Shown piece by piece: positions 13,005 through 23,780 of a DNA stretch of 64,000 nucleotides (its first letter is position 1; the number at the start of each line of letters is the position of its first letter). The translations under genes and the position numbers were made by a program. This DNA is from Apoda limacodes (taxonomy: Eukaryota; Arthropoda; Insecta; Lepidoptera; Limacodidae), in NCBI GenBank assembly GCA_946406115.1, contig OX291557.1, forward strand, positions 16,772,501 to 16,836,500, in the 5' to 3' direction. The notes beneath the pieces are model-generated. The model did no database searches. It worked only from the letters and a program-made list of their open reading frames with translations, and had not been told where the DNA came from.

Positions 13005-13400
13005 CTACACGTCATACAAAATGTATGAAAACCAATATTTATATCTTTCCGGCAATAAATCTGTAAATATGACATCAAAGTCTCGTCTGTTACAACATAA
13101 ATACATAGATTATTGTGAGTGTAGCAGTAGCGGTGACGAAAGTTTGTCAGTGAGCAAACTAGGAGCTGATTGCAAAAAAAAGTACCTACCTACTCAGGTT
13201 TCACGTTTTCGGGAGCAAAATGTATGGAAGTCCAAATCACCTCTCAATACTAAAAAAACTAGGTACATAGGTCTCGAAAACCGATATCTACCCGATGTGT
13301 GATGTTCTGCACTCGAAAAATACGAGACCCGAATACTTAAGAATAGGCTCGACTTAAATATATATATATATATATATAATATAAAAAATATATACAAGTA
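13005..13400. other. AT-rich with TA microsatellite
   Basis: It contains a TA dinucleotide run at about 13,358-13,378. A 93-codon frame on the plus strand (13,021-13,302) starts with ATG, but its composition gives no domain and it overlaps repeat-like sequence near its end. I do not call it a gene. Confidence 0.45.
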
Positions 13401-13406
13401 GGTCTT

Positions 13407-13532
13407 ACCTCTCGAGACCCGTGATAGTACTTGCATACATTTCTCCTTCGAATTCCAGAGTCTGGCGAACTCGAGACTGTTCCCAATAAGCTGCCTACCA
13501 CCTAGTTAGTTACAAAGTTTTTTACAGTGTAC
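13407..13532. repeat. Partial copy of the composite inverted-repeat element
   Basis: Positions 13,407-13,489 match 32,149-32,230 closely, sharing ACTTGCATACATTT and CTCGAGACTGTTCCCAATA. The following 13,513-13,532 stretch (ACAAAGTTTTTTACAGTGT) resembles the outer end of the same composite at 32 kb. The left half is missing, with the TA microsatellite near the break. Having the inner repeat and the outer end in the same order as at 32 kb suggests the nested unit spread as one piece. Confidence 0.6.
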
Positions 13533-13555
13533 TGATGACCCTTAGTACCACTATC

Positions 13556-13573
13556 TGCTACTAGATGGCAGCA
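13556..13573 (+). promoter_or_regulatory. CTCF-like motif
   Basis: CTACTAGATGGCAGC fits the CTCF core CCASYAGRKGGCRS with one mismatch at the second base. CTCF is conserved in insects and binds a similar core at insulators. A single motif match in 64 kb is weak evidence for occupancy. Confidence 0.3.
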
Positions 13574-14870
13574 CAGTCGTATGAAGTGACTTACCTTACA
13601 CACTAGTAGCGCTCCCACATACGTTACAAGGGAATTTTTTCTTGAGTTTTCCTGCTCACAGGGTTGTTTTCTCGAAGGCGTAATAGTTTTACAGTTTTCA
13701 CATAGGGGGCGGTACGTGTATCTTCTTTTGATAAAGACGTTTATTTATGAGCGAGAATTATGGTATAAAGTTTATTTTGTTAACAATTAAGTTAAATACT
13801 GAAAATGATGAATGACATAATTAATTTTTGTAACGTTATTGCACTTAATGTTAAATTATTTAGAGTCTAATGTTTTAATTAAAAAAGATGACAGCTTTTT
13901 TACATTGCAAATGCTGGTTCCTCTTAAACCTGCCATCGTATAAGAAATATGAACTTTGAATGAATCAATGAAACAATATATTATTATGTCGTTAATAATA
14001 TTTTATATTTATTAATCACATATGTAATGTTATATCTTTAAAATAATTTCACGAATAGTTCAACTTATGACATTTTTAACGCTTTTAGTAGGAAGGTACT
14101 TACACGATTGCGTGCTTCAGTCTTTTACCTTTCACTTACTCCCTACTTTGAACTTGACCCCGATATTGATTCCCTTTAGTACCTACTTAGTTCACTTGAA
14201 GCTTGCTACAAACAAGACCATATGTTTACCTAAGTATGTACGTCCGATTTGTTTAGAAATAACATTCTTATAATATGTGGGGCCTTCTAATAAATCGCGT
14301 TAATTTACACTTAACAGAGTTACACAATTAGCTATAAATAAGCGCAAATGTAACAATTAAAAAAATATAAAATTAGTTGTAACCTATGTTGAGTCTATTA
14401 AAGCCATAATAAAAATATAGACTCTTTACCTTAGTGTCGTTCTACAGTAACAAATTAAAATGGGTTGTAAATTTACATAATAAATAATTGGTTTGTCACC
14501 GTAAACTTATTGTACCTAATAGTAAAGATACATAGGATTTTTTTTATCATAGCTTAATGGTTTGGTTTTGGTGGAAACATTGCCTAAAGAATTCTCATTA
14601 CCCTAATTAAGCTACGTAGGTAACTTAATTTGGCAAGTCTATGCTACCTTAGGATTAATTGTATCAAACTGCGATACTTTTGACATAGCGCGCACCGGTA
14701 GGTAACTAACTGCATTTACTGTAATTGATATGTATCTAAAGAATAATATTCTATTCAGTTTACCGAAAAGAAGCCACAAAAACACACCTCTGACGAATAT
14801 CTTGTCAAGAATAAAACAAAAAACAATTTCTTTTTAACTTTTTATACGGTTTTTTAGTGAAAAGGTAGTA
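13574..14870. other. AT-rich, nothing recognised
   Basis: No gene or known repeat was seen. A 68-codon frame at 14,067-14,273 is judged chance because it lacks an ATG-led domain. Confidence 0.5.
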
Positions 14871-14879
14871 GCGTGAAAA

Positions 14880-15065
14880 CGTGTCACGTGGTCAATGTTA
14901 CATCACGTCACTCAGCATCGGTTCAGCTCGCTCGGTTTACGATACCTACGCTACGACAAGGTCAGGGGTTGGCCGCGCGGGTCAACGACCGCTCGCTCGC
15001 AACTCGCTTCTGAATAGGCTTAAGACTCCGATCGCTCTGAGGTCAGCACAACTGTGGATATCGGA
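14880..15065. promoter_or_regulatory. CpG-rich patch of unknown role
   Basis: A sharp rise in CpG within AT-rich DNA, with words such as CACGTGG, CGCTCGG, GGCCGCGCGGGTC and CGACCGCTCGCTCGC. It is open in one plus frame (to 15,153) without an ATG, probably because GC-rich DNA has few stops. A TATA-like GATATTTATAGC follows at about 15,064-15,075, but inside a duplicated segment. It could be an enhancer or a small promoter, and no transcript structure supports either. Confidence 0.35.
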
Positions 15066-15157
15066 TATTTATAGCACGTGCGGAAAAACGAATTTGGAAC
15101 GTTTTTATTTTTATTTTTTATTTTTTAGCCTTCAACAGATTTTCGGCCAGTGACAAA
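15066..15157 (+). repeat. Direct duplication, copy A
   Basis: Shares TTTATAGCACGTGCGGAAAA, CGAATTTG, AACGTTTTTA, TTTTCGGC, TTCAAC and CCAGTGAC with 16,107-16,184. Near the end, the order of TTCAAC and TTTTCGGC is swapped between copies. The copies lie about 1.04 kb apart in the same orientation. They contain an E-box (CACGTG). Confidence 0.65.
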
Positions 15158-15697
15158 TCATCTTGTAAAAAATGAGTAGGTAAATCCCATGTTAAATTAT
15201 TTTGTTTGTAAGAGAGAGTCTTTTAGGTAATAGATTAAGAATTGAATATTTAAATAATGTGTTTTGAAGAGATTATCCCTCAATGGATTATTTTTCTACT
15301 ATCTTCAATAAAAAGTTAGTGCAAAATATTGCTTGAAATATCATTTTATACTAGGTCGAAATTATTTCGCGGCCCCGAACATAGGTGGCAGAATCATACT
15401 TGCCTATATTAGCGCTGCGTAGTTGCTCAAAAAGTGACACTTTCAAAGACGGTATAGGCTTGAAAATTGCACAATGCGCACCAGTAGGTAAAAAAACTGC
15501 ACTAGAACAAGTTTTTACTACTTACCCGCTCGGAAAAATAAATGAATGTAATACAGCAAATTGTGTTAATATAAGCAATCCAAACACAGCCATAGAACCT
15601 GCCTACAAACAATTATCATTAAATTTCAATAATTGTTTATCTTCAACTAGGTATTATTTTCCTCAATTTATCTCAAACTTAAAACTCGATTTTTTTT
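15158..15697. other. Spacer with an open frame judged non-genic
   Basis: The longest open frame of the window (15,385-15,828, plus strand, 147 codons) begins with GTG, not ATG. Its last 40 or so codons lie inside the antisense of a dispersed repeat. The rest is low-complexity AT-rich codons. I do not regard it as a gene. Confidence 0.5.
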
Positions 15698-15822
15698 ATT
15701 CAATTAAATTTTTAAACAGCACTTTTAATCGTATAAATCGTCAGTTTAATTATTTATTTTATAAACTTTACCATCGGTTCGGAATGATATTACTACAAAG
15801 AAGAACCGGCAAGAGACTGGGT
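15698..15822 (-). repeat. TTCTTGCCGG...GACTTGAATAAA repeat, antisense copy
   Basis: On the minus strand it reads TCTTGCCGGTTCTTCTTTGT, then CCGAACCGATGG, AAAGTTTATAAA, and AAAAGTGCTGTTTAAAAA. The same order is found on the plus strand at 29,560-29,682. The motif set (CTTGCCGGTT, CCGAACC.GTGG, AAAGTGCT) is characteristic of a widespread lepidopteran repeat that I take to be a retroposed 3' end. Confidence 0.7.
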
Positions 15823-16106
15823 TGGTAACCTACGTCCCACCTTTGTATCACAATGTAAGTACTATTTTATAATAGATAGGTAAAATACCATGTTTCGCGA
15901 CTTTGTCAGACTTACAGACAAAACTTACTTTCAAGCAATACTTAGGCAGGTTTTTATTTTCAACCTTGAATAGATTCCCATCCAGTACCAGGTTTACATT
16001 TATCACAATTGGTAGCCGGAAATTCAAAATATTTGTCTCTTCAGTTTAGGAATTTTGTGTTTAGGTCTTTAAAGTAGCAGACAGATAGTATAAGGTAATC
16101 CATTGC
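15823..16106. other. AT-rich spacer between duplicated segments
   Basis: No reading frame or recognised repeat. Confidence 0.5.
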
Positions 16107-16184
16107 AAATTTATAGCACGTGCGGAAAACGAATTTGAAACGTTTTTAATTTTATTACTATTTTCGGCATTCAACCAGTGACTA
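16107..16184 (+). repeat. Direct duplication, copy B
   Basis: Second copy of the segment at 15,066-15,157. It carries TTTATAGCACGTGCGGAAAA followed by CGAATTTGAAACGTTTTTAA, TTTTCGGCATTCAA and CCAGTGAC. It is slightly shorter than copy A, with the internal words reordered. Confidence 0.65.
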
Positions 16185-16435
16185 TCGCTTTTTACTATAA
16201 GGTACCTACCAAATTGTCACAATTTACAACTTTGTTCACGGAACTTCAGTCACCTAGTTAACTTTTACGCAACAGGTAGTAGGTTAGGTAAAGTAAGGAG
16301 TTAGTTTTCTTGAAGTTGGCACTCAAAGAAACTATTAATCAAAATACCAACAGTAAATACTACGAAAAACTTAGGACTTGAGGATCTATCCTAAAATATC
16401 TGACATTAACTTTGAATACTCCTGATATTCTCAAT

Positions 16436-16560
16436 AAAAACGAGCCAAGTGTGAGTCGGGCTCGCGTGCCGAGTGTTCCGTAGGTACCTCTACAAAATGC
16501 ACAAGCCCGACTATATAGCACTTGACCGGTTATTATTATTTGTTGTTATAGTAAATACTT
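16436..16560 (+). repeat. Fragment of the GCCAAGTGCG element
   Basis: CGAGCCAAGTGTGAGTCGGG, CTCGCGTGCCGAGTGTTCCG and, further on, TTTGTTGTTATAGTAAATAC follow the expected order of the 5' part and centre of this family. The 3' GGTTCCGT end is absent, so it is truncated. Confidence 0.7.
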
Positions 16561-17395
16561 ACACTATGATCTAATAATAAAAAGAACAGAAACATGTTTC
16601 TTGTATAGTGACCCTCCCATATAATTTCTACTAACCCCCATAATAACACATATTCTGTTGTACTTTAGAGTTGTTCCTAAATCGGTCTAAAAGATGGAAC
16701 CCATTAAAGTTTGGGGAGACATACAGACTGTCAATCAATTTTACTGCTGACTTATGTAATGTTTTTTGGAGTTGCTCTAATTTAACTTAGACAATTGTCA
16801 TACCTAACATTAATAAAAGAAAATAAATGCACAGAAAGTAGGTACATAATGCATTTTGAAAAACATAAAAAAACTATCTTAAATACTTCACTAAATCATT
16901 AAATGTTTAAGTAATTAGTATGATATGAACATTTTGCCTTTTAAATAAACTTTCCTTCGTTTTGAAATTAGAATAAAAACTTTAAAGTCCTTAAGTTAAG
17001 GCCGGGATTAGTTTTAACAACGCCCGACTACATTAAAAATAATATAAAAAATATAACACCAAAATTAATAACAACAAACGCATAGAGTAAATAAAGCAAC
17101 ACATATTTCCAATTCCACCTGACATAGAAAGTCGAAACCTTAGGAATTTAATGGTACGGAAAGGCGATTCCAAATGGCCTACATATTTTTTGTACTAAAG
17201 TTTTGTAGCAATATTTATGTGCTTCTATTAAATTTATTATGTATTTATATATATATTTATTCGTTCATATTGTTTTATAAGAGACTGTATTTTACATTTG
17301 CTCAAAACTTGAGATCTACTAGACGTAGGTATTTTAAATTACCTAAAAGTTCCAGGAGGAATTACCACCGGCCATATAAAACCAAATCCGGGTGG
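16561..17395. other. AT-rich, nothing recognised
   Basis: No gene. A 76-codon frame at 17,174-17,404 is rich in aromatic and hydrophobic residues and its last part overlaps a repeat. I treat it as chance. Confidence 0.5.
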
Positions 17396-17510
17396 GCCAA
17401 GTAGCTTACTAGGTATAGCAAATTTCATTACTTTATTCAAGGAGTTGCCAAAGAAATTCAACGCTGATAACCAAATTTGGCAAAGCCACGGGTAAAGCTA
17501 GTAGTTAAGA
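17396..17510 (-). repeat. ACTAGCT dispersed element, minus-strand copy
   Basis: Reading leftward from 17,503 the sequence is ACTAGCTTTACCCGTGGCTT, then TGCCAAATTTGG. This is the standard opening (ACTAGCTTTTGCCCGCGGCTT-like) of the same family seen at 3,166, 43,214 and 49,731. How far it extends leftward is unclear. Confidence 0.6.
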
Positions 17511-17682
17511 CGCAGTACTACGTGACAGTAACAACAAGGACGACGCGATATGTAACTAAGCGTGCGTGAGTAGTGCAGGCACATCGCAATTCAACGATTT
17601 TTTTATTGAAATACATGACATAAATTAATAGTTGACATCATTGTTATCAAAAATGCGTTTTATCAGGGTTTAAAGCATTAAC

Positions 17683-17862
17683 AGCACTTAAAACTCTGAA
17701 GTTTGTTTGCCAAAACATAAAAAATTACAGTTCGTTTGGGTTTTTTTTTCTTTCGAACAGAAGTTCATTAATTGTGTTCCCACGATTTTCAGGATCTAGA
17801 CCATATGCCGAAGAATACAGTCAATAAATTTTAGTCGGATCTGGAGAAACATTTGCCAAAAA
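17683..17862 (-). repeat. Dispersed repeat B, copy 2
   Basis: Reverse-orientation partner of 8,303-8,520. On the minus strand it reads TTTTTGGCAAATGTTTCTCC, AGATCCGACTAAAATTTA, CATATGGTCTAGATCCTGAA and TTTTGGCAAACAAACTTCAG. The two copies differ by substitutions and several indels, which indicates old insertions. Confidence 0.65.
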
Positions 17863-18287
17863 CAAATAAAATTTAGGTAGTTACTGCCTCATAATATGAC
17901 CAATAGGTATATTTTCGCAAAACATAATCCATATTTAAGAGCAAAAATAAAACACATATTAACACAAAATGGGATAGGAATAAAATTTCAAATAGGATTT
18001 TGACATGTCCTAACTTCATGTAAACTCCTACATTTAAAAACATAAATTACCTACATTGATAAACACAAAGATTATCAACCTTTTTTGTTTAAGTAGGTAG
18101 GTGAACACTATTCACAAAAAAAAACACAACCGAAGCATTATAATTCGATAGAAATTTGAACACAACGACAAACAACCGCAATTTATCCAAATGTTGTCAC
18201 TCGAGCATTACACTTTAAACAGATTTCTATAGACTAGTATGACACAATTCACGGCTCGGTCGGTCCAATGACGCAATTGGTGTCTTA
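17863..18287. other. AT-rich, nothing recognised
   Basis: No open frame, repeat or regulatory cluster stands out. The last 50 bases become CpG-richer and lead into the candidate exon. Confidence 0.5.
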
Positions 18288-18291
18288 CCTG

Positions 18292-18367
18292 GTTCTTCAT
18301 CACAAGCCGTTGCTTTTCCCTCGGATCTTCAATATTTATTGCATCGGTGAGGTGATCGACCTACATT
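18292..18367 (-). other. Candidate small coding exon (unrecognised)
   Basis: On the minus strand the frame from 18,360 to 18,293 reads VDHLTDAINIEDPREKQRLV and ends MKNQ, directly at CAG|GTAAGA, a near-ideal 5' splice donor. An in-frame TAG lies just upstream, so it could only be an internal exon using an AG around 18,361 (AATGTAG|GTCGATC). That acceptor lacks a good pyrimidine tract. The peptide is charged and unlike the low-complexity shadows elsewhere, but I do not recognise it. A CpG-richer flank might instead be regulatory. Weak call. Confidence 0.2.
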
Positions 18368-18506
18368 GTTTACCTATATCGGTCGCCTAAGTTCGTTGCC
18401 ATTGTTATTATAATCAATGCGTTGGCGAATGCGAATGATCTGGTTTCATAGTTCGTCGCGAATAAAAGAATTTTCAACGAACATTAGACAGTCTAAAGCG
18501 TCACGG

Positions 18507-18639
18507 AGAGTGCAACAAACTTTTCTGATCTTAACTTGGGTATTTTTTCGCTAGTGTCGTTGTAAGTTCACACCGTTTCAATATGGCGACTGTAGTTTTG
18601 ATTTTTGACCACCGGGTCAGAAAACTTTGGTGCACTGTA
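18507..18639. mobile_element. Inverted-repeat element C, uninterrupted copy
   Basis: The left end AGAGTGCAACAAACTTTTCT and the right end (reverse complement ACAGTGCACCAAAGTTTTCT) form imperfect terminal inverted repeats of about 23 bp around a 133-bp element. Internal blocks CGCTAGTGTCGTTGTAAGTT and TGATTTTTGACCACCGGG recur in reverse orientation at 32,240-32,336. There they belong to the same element carrying an insertion. Non-coding, so a MITE-type element. Confidence 0.65.
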
Positions 18640-18794
18640 GATACGTTTTCAGGAGTTAGTGTTTTCATTCATGGCGTACTACCATTGTACAATGAGTTAT
18701 ATGACGTTTTAATTGTAGCTAACTATAAGTATGTAGGTACCTACTTAATGTTTTATTTAGTTAGTTAATTTACGGTACCTTTAACAATTATTTG

Positions 18795-19088
18795 GGTATT
18801 TATTTATATATTTAGGACAATAAACAAATAAATAATAATTAATATTTTTTGGCATTAATACAGCGCCGTCTAGTCCCAAACTAAGCAAAGCTTGTGCTGT
18901 AGATACCAGCTAACGGATACACACATTACATATACATATACTTTTTTTGTAAATACATACATATTATACAAAGAAAGATCCCAATCTGTAGACAAAAACG
19001 AATAGTAAATGCTTGTCTTGTACGGGAATCGAACCCACGCCCTTCGATTCAGCAGTCAGGTCATTACCCACAGAGTCACAGAGCCGGC
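18795..19088. repeat. Dispersed repeat with tRNA-like end, copy 2
   Basis: It contains CGCCGTCTAGTCCCAAACTA, AGCAAAGCTTGTGCT and, at its right end, TACGGGAATCGAACCCACGC followed by GTCAGGTCATTACCCACAG. I recognise this order as one of the commonest lepidopteran interspersed repeats. Its right end is an antisense tRNA-like block with a B box. It is better preserved than the copy at 11,605-11,800. There is no acceptor stem pairing, so it is not a tRNA gene. Confidence 0.75.
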
Positions 19089-19261
19089 AAAACGAATAAG
19101 ACATACACTTTTGCATTACAAGCATAGTTACATAATATCATGTAAGTACCTAAGTACAGGTACAAAGTTAGAGTACTGCCTCGGTTTCTGGCTGCCAGTT
19201 GTCATGGCATGCAAGATATAATACATTATGATAATGTAACTAATTTAAAAATACAAAAAAA

Positions 19262-19452
19262 AAGGCCAGGTGCCATTCCGACTAGCGCAAAGAGAGCCAT
19301 TACCACCACAGAATGCACTACTTCTGCCTACTTCGTTCGTTCGTTCTAAAAGATAGAGCCCTTTAACGGTCAGACAGACAGAAAGCGTAGGATTAGCAAT
19401 AGGTAATAGGGCTCCGTAAGCAAACTTTGGGTACCTACGGAACCCCAAAAAT
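19262..19452 (+). repeat. GCCAAGTGCG...GGTTCCGTA element, internally deleted copy
   Basis: The left end GGCCAGGTGCCATTCCGACT corresponds to the family start. The right end has GGTCAGACAGACAG, ATAGGGCTCCGTAAGCAAAC, TTTGGGTACCTACGG and AACCCCAAAA, the family 3' end. Only about 190 bp remains of an element usually several hundred long. A 99-codon minus-strand frame here (19,245-19,544) is simply repeat sequence read in translation. Confidence 0.7.
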
Positions 19453-21639
19453 AAAAGAATTTTATTTTGTGGCAATATCAACCAAGTTTCCAAATTTAAA
19501 TAAATGCCTAAGAAAAGTAAGTATCTATTAGGTTTCTTTGTCAAATTGTAGGTATTACTTAGGTAGACTTTGATTTCTCCTGAAAGATTTAAAATTAAAG
19601 TACCTATGCTTATTTCTGGGGCTTAGGAATATTGACAGGAATATTAATATTAAACTTGCTCAAGGAGTAGGGACAATCCAGTCTTTTTACATTACCTATT
19701 GTATAGATACAAAATACCTGATCTAACAATTGTCGCCGTTATCATTAACTATTTATTTTAAATATAAAGCCGTTTAATAATAATAATAATAATAAAAACT
19801 TAATACTATTCTAACTTAATACTTACTTAGCTAATTATTAGCTGCAGTTCAGTGTTGCAGTGCATCGCTGAATGGGTTTAAGCTTAGCATAAACCGTGGC
19901 GCTAGTTTTCAGCTAAAACCCTTGTCTGTGACTCACGAACAAGAGACTGGCTTTCTTTAAGTGGATATTAAACAAACGTTTTAGGTAAGAAGGTTTCTTT
20001 GTCACCCACATCAGATACCCCTTTTTCTAAACTTTTTTTTCTGTAACTTCAACTACAACTTCTGTACGATTGCATTGTTTTACACCACAGTTCTGAGTTT
20101 CTTCTCTACACAACCTTCTATCTCTCTCTCTTATCAAGCCTTTTATTCCTATGCGACTCGTTTCTTAAGTCCTTCCAGTGAAACGCTAGCTGGTAAGACG
20201 CTAAGATAAGAAAGAAACGAAACAGGGACGAACCTTTAGCAGCTACTAACGCCGTATGCATTCCTATGGTTAAGGGTTTCTGTACCTTTAACTTTTACCA
20301 CTTAATCTGATGTTTTAAACCTAGGGGGTGATACCTATATATTTTTTGTTGGGCCCAATTTAGTATTAAATTTGAATGGTCTTTAATTGGCATGCTCTGA
20401 CTTTTTTTGGCATACAGGCATCGCCAAAATACTTCCATACATTAACTTCAACTATTCTCTCTCTCTCCTTGCTTTTGAATTAACAAGTAAAATAAATTAT
20501 CACATTTTAGACATTTCGAAACTCTTAATAGTTCGATCGAAATCCGTTTATTTTTAGAAGAAAAAAAATTAAAACCTGAAGTTTTACGCTTGTAAAAGGT
20601 TGCATAAAAGAAACAAAAATTCATCCCGTCAAATTCCCCCGATACCCCTGAGAAACAGTTAGGTAAAAAGGGATAAAAAATATTGTTTTTCAATTTCCGG
20701 CTTGCTGTGACGTATCAAAAAATGTCTTGTTATAGTCAAAAAAATTATAGGTCTACTTTTTGCCATAACCTCAAAATTCTACCGTTATCCAAACTCATTC
20801 ATTTCAGTTCAACAGTTCTAATTTAAAACAAGTTGGTGGTTTTTATAGATTTTACTATGTAGGTAAGTATCTAAACCTCCATTTGCGGAACCATAATGGT
20901 CAATAAGGTGACTTCGTGGGTGGGCTACCGAAGACAAAGCCTGGTGACCACAAGCCAGGAGGATTAATTCTTTTTATGCTCTCCGTAACAAGTGACACGT
21001 TAAGTTGTAATTTTTAAAAGGATATTACGTAGGTAATACGGTTTGACCTGTGTTTATAAAGAATTTATGTTTGATTATAATAAAAATATATATATAATTT
21101 AATAATATTTTTATTATAATAAATATAGGTAGTAAGATTATTTGTGTGTTCGTTTTGAGATCAATGATCATTAAATTGTTACCTTTCATCTGTTTGTTCA
21201 GCCGATGACAAAAAATCAAAATTTAGTATCATGTGTAACAAACTATTCGTTTACGATTGTTTTTGTCACCGAAAAATTAACGTGTTTAAACGCAAGGTTT
21301 TGGTGTAAATATGTCAAACTGCCTATATACATATTCGTTTTTTACTGTAGTGTGTGTATTGAGTGTTGTCGTTTTGAGACAACAAATTTTGTTATTAACA
21401 CATCAACAACGAAAGAAAGTGGCATTATCAAACGAGGAAACCTTTTATACCTAAACGTTCAAACCTACCTAAGCGTCATCAGTTCTAATACCAACCACAA
21501 TGTACCTAACACTAAAGCTACTTGACAAAAGATGGCGTTGTTAAAAAACGAGCAAAGCTCGGTCTTCCAGGTAGGTAATTAAGTTTATTAAACTTATATT
21601 TTATATCTTAAAACTAGAAACTTATACAGTTAATTATGT
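19453..21639. other. AT-rich, simple repeats only
   Basis: It contains an AAT trinucleotide run at about 19,776-19,796, an AT-rich low-complexity region at 21,075-21,125, and otherwise unremarkable sequence. Frames at 20,448-20,693 and 21,205-21,525 have no domain that I recognise. A word common in lepidopteran repeats, ACGAGCAAAGCTCGGTC, occurs at about 21,549. Confidence 0.5.
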
Positions 21640-21682
21640 CTATGTTCAGCAGTGGACTTCTTGCGGCTGAGATGATGATACA
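21640..21682 (+). repeat. RTE-like retrotransposon 3'-end fragment
   Basis: ATGTTCAGCAGTGGACTTCT then GCGGCTGAGATGATGAT is the familiar 3' end of RTE-type LINEs in Lepidoptera (CAGCAGTGGAC... ending in GATGATGAT). Only some 40 bp are recognisable, with no coding part nearby. Orientation is plus. Confidence 0.6.
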
Positions 21683-22109
21683 GTTAATTGAGGTCACCAG
21701 GGGCTCGAATTAAAAACTTTCCGCGCCATGTTATGTGGAACGGAGTTCAAAAATTGTTGCATTCCAAAAAGCCTAGTTAAAAAAATTTGGTTTATGTACC
21801 TAATAGGAACACTATAGTTATCTTTGTAAATAAAATTATAGGTAAATGTTACTGCTCTTTAATTTCGATGCCTTCTTTACATATTTATATTATTTATAAG
21901 TCAATATAAATATACCAATATATAATACGTATTTTTTATTGACATCACATATTTTACTAAGGTGACTTCAAGAAAAATACTTATAAAGGTACCTAGTACC
22001 TCTACCTACTGTAAAGTCTAATAAGTCTAATCTCACAATGAACTAGGGTTAGCTGGAAGAAAATGCCAATAGCCATTAAGTTCGCCTTTGTATAAATTTT
22101 TAGTGCAAT

Positions 22110-23780
22110 AAATAATTTTATATTTATCTATCTTATAAGTAGGTAGGTAAAAAGACATACCTATTATCCTCAAAAACCATGTCACATATTTGGAACATGA
22201 TGGGGTTGGATATTCACTTTTGTATGAAACAGGTGGCTGTTTTTTTCATTGTCAGAGCTGTCCCATAGTTAAAATATTTATATTGATGCAAACTATCACC
22301 CTATTAAGTTTTAATACCTACCTAAGCACCTAATGTCTTTTTAAATATGGTATCTATATATATAAAAATAGATGTTGTTGGTTTATACCTATGGGTACCT
22401 ATAAGATTGATGAACGCCTACATCGTTTGACCGATTATCATGTAACTTGGCTCATCGAAGGATTTTTTTAGGATGTGATACCTACGAAGGGGAACCAAAT
22501 GTTAAATCAACCAAGTAGAGTGAATTAAATGTATGTAACAATAACTTAAACTAAACTGTCAATACCTACCTACTTTGCAAATTAATCTTAAAACAAGACT
22601 GAAAAATACTTAAATATTCAGGTGCTTTTATATAGTAACTTGGGACCTAATGTTATGTTATTACACTTAGTTACGTAAAGGCCAAATTTAATTGGTAGGT
22701 TAATAAATGGAATTAGATGATTTTAAGGTAGGTAAGTGTGTAGGCACGTACCTACCTAAGGTGATGACATAATTCTATATAAAATATTCTATATATGATA
22801 ATCTACTGTTATTTCCCGAATGTTACCTATTGGTTATGTTCAGACAGAGTTTATAAAATTTATAAATAATAGCAACATACAGGTAGTTACCTACTTAACT
22901 TTTTTTAATTTATTTACTTATTTCTTATATAACATCATAAACAGACGTCTGTTAGTACTCTTAAACTTGTATGAGTTTGTGTGAATACTACAAATTCCTA
23001 ACTTGGCCTTTATTCATTTTAACAAACGCAACTTATGTTAACTTAACGAATTAGTACCTACTTTGTTCAATCGGCTTTAAATAAACTTATTACACTGTTT
23101 AACATAGCCCTCAGAAAAGCAAAAGAATCTGACACACGGTACCTAAGTATTGTGCACATTTTCATCCCGAGAACATAGAAGGGTTGCAAGGAATTTAACC
23201 TAAAGAGAAACCATAAAGGACGACCATTATTTATTGTGGGCATGTAAAATGGTTACCCACAAAAGTTCATATTAGTTAGGTATCGGTTAGGTATACCTAC
23301 CTACCTATTACAAGTAGTTAGCTTTACTTAAATTACCTATGTGTAAAAAGCTTTCGGTTTGCTTAGGTAGGTACAAAAGTTGGTAAGTTTTTAGGTAGGT
23401 AAGGTTACCTCTTGGTTATCAATATAAATTTTAAGACAATATAAATAATATTATTTTCACATTCTGAATACCAAATTTTAGGTATAAATATTACCTAACT
23501 ACGAACTTCAAAAATATTTTCGAATTGCGCAGTTTAATCTCGTTTCGACATAATTCCGTTTCCACCAAAATTTTTTTTTTTTTATTGCATTTATTTATTT
23601 TTTATTATATTAGTAGGTACCTGTCTACAGTGCCGATACACATGTTAGGTTCATTTAGTTATTTCTATGTAACAAACTATAGGTAGATAGGTATAACTTT
23701 ATTATTTATGACACAACATATGTGGGTAGGTACTACTTAAATGACTGTAGGCTTACCTAAGCAAGCAGAATAATGAATTT
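22110..23780. repeat. TAGGTA/TACCTA-dense field
   Basis: By eye I count about 34 occurrences of TAGGTA or its complement in this 1.7 kb, often doubled or tripled (TACCTACCTACCTA at about 23,298). They are interspersed, not in a strict array. The tetranucleotide is generally abundant in lepidopteran DNA, but this is the densest part of the window. A fragment starting TATCTATATATATAAAAATA at about 22,350 resembles the start of another dispersed repeat. No gene is present. Confidence 0.7.

Noticed and set aside
15385..15828. Longest open frame, 147 codons, plus strand
   Set aside because: GTG start, no domain, and its last third is the antisense of a dispersed repeat also found at 29.56 kb.
19009..19088. 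tRNA-like block with B box
   Set aside because: No acceptor or anticodon stem pairing; it is the end of a dispersed repeat also present at 11.6-11.8 kb.
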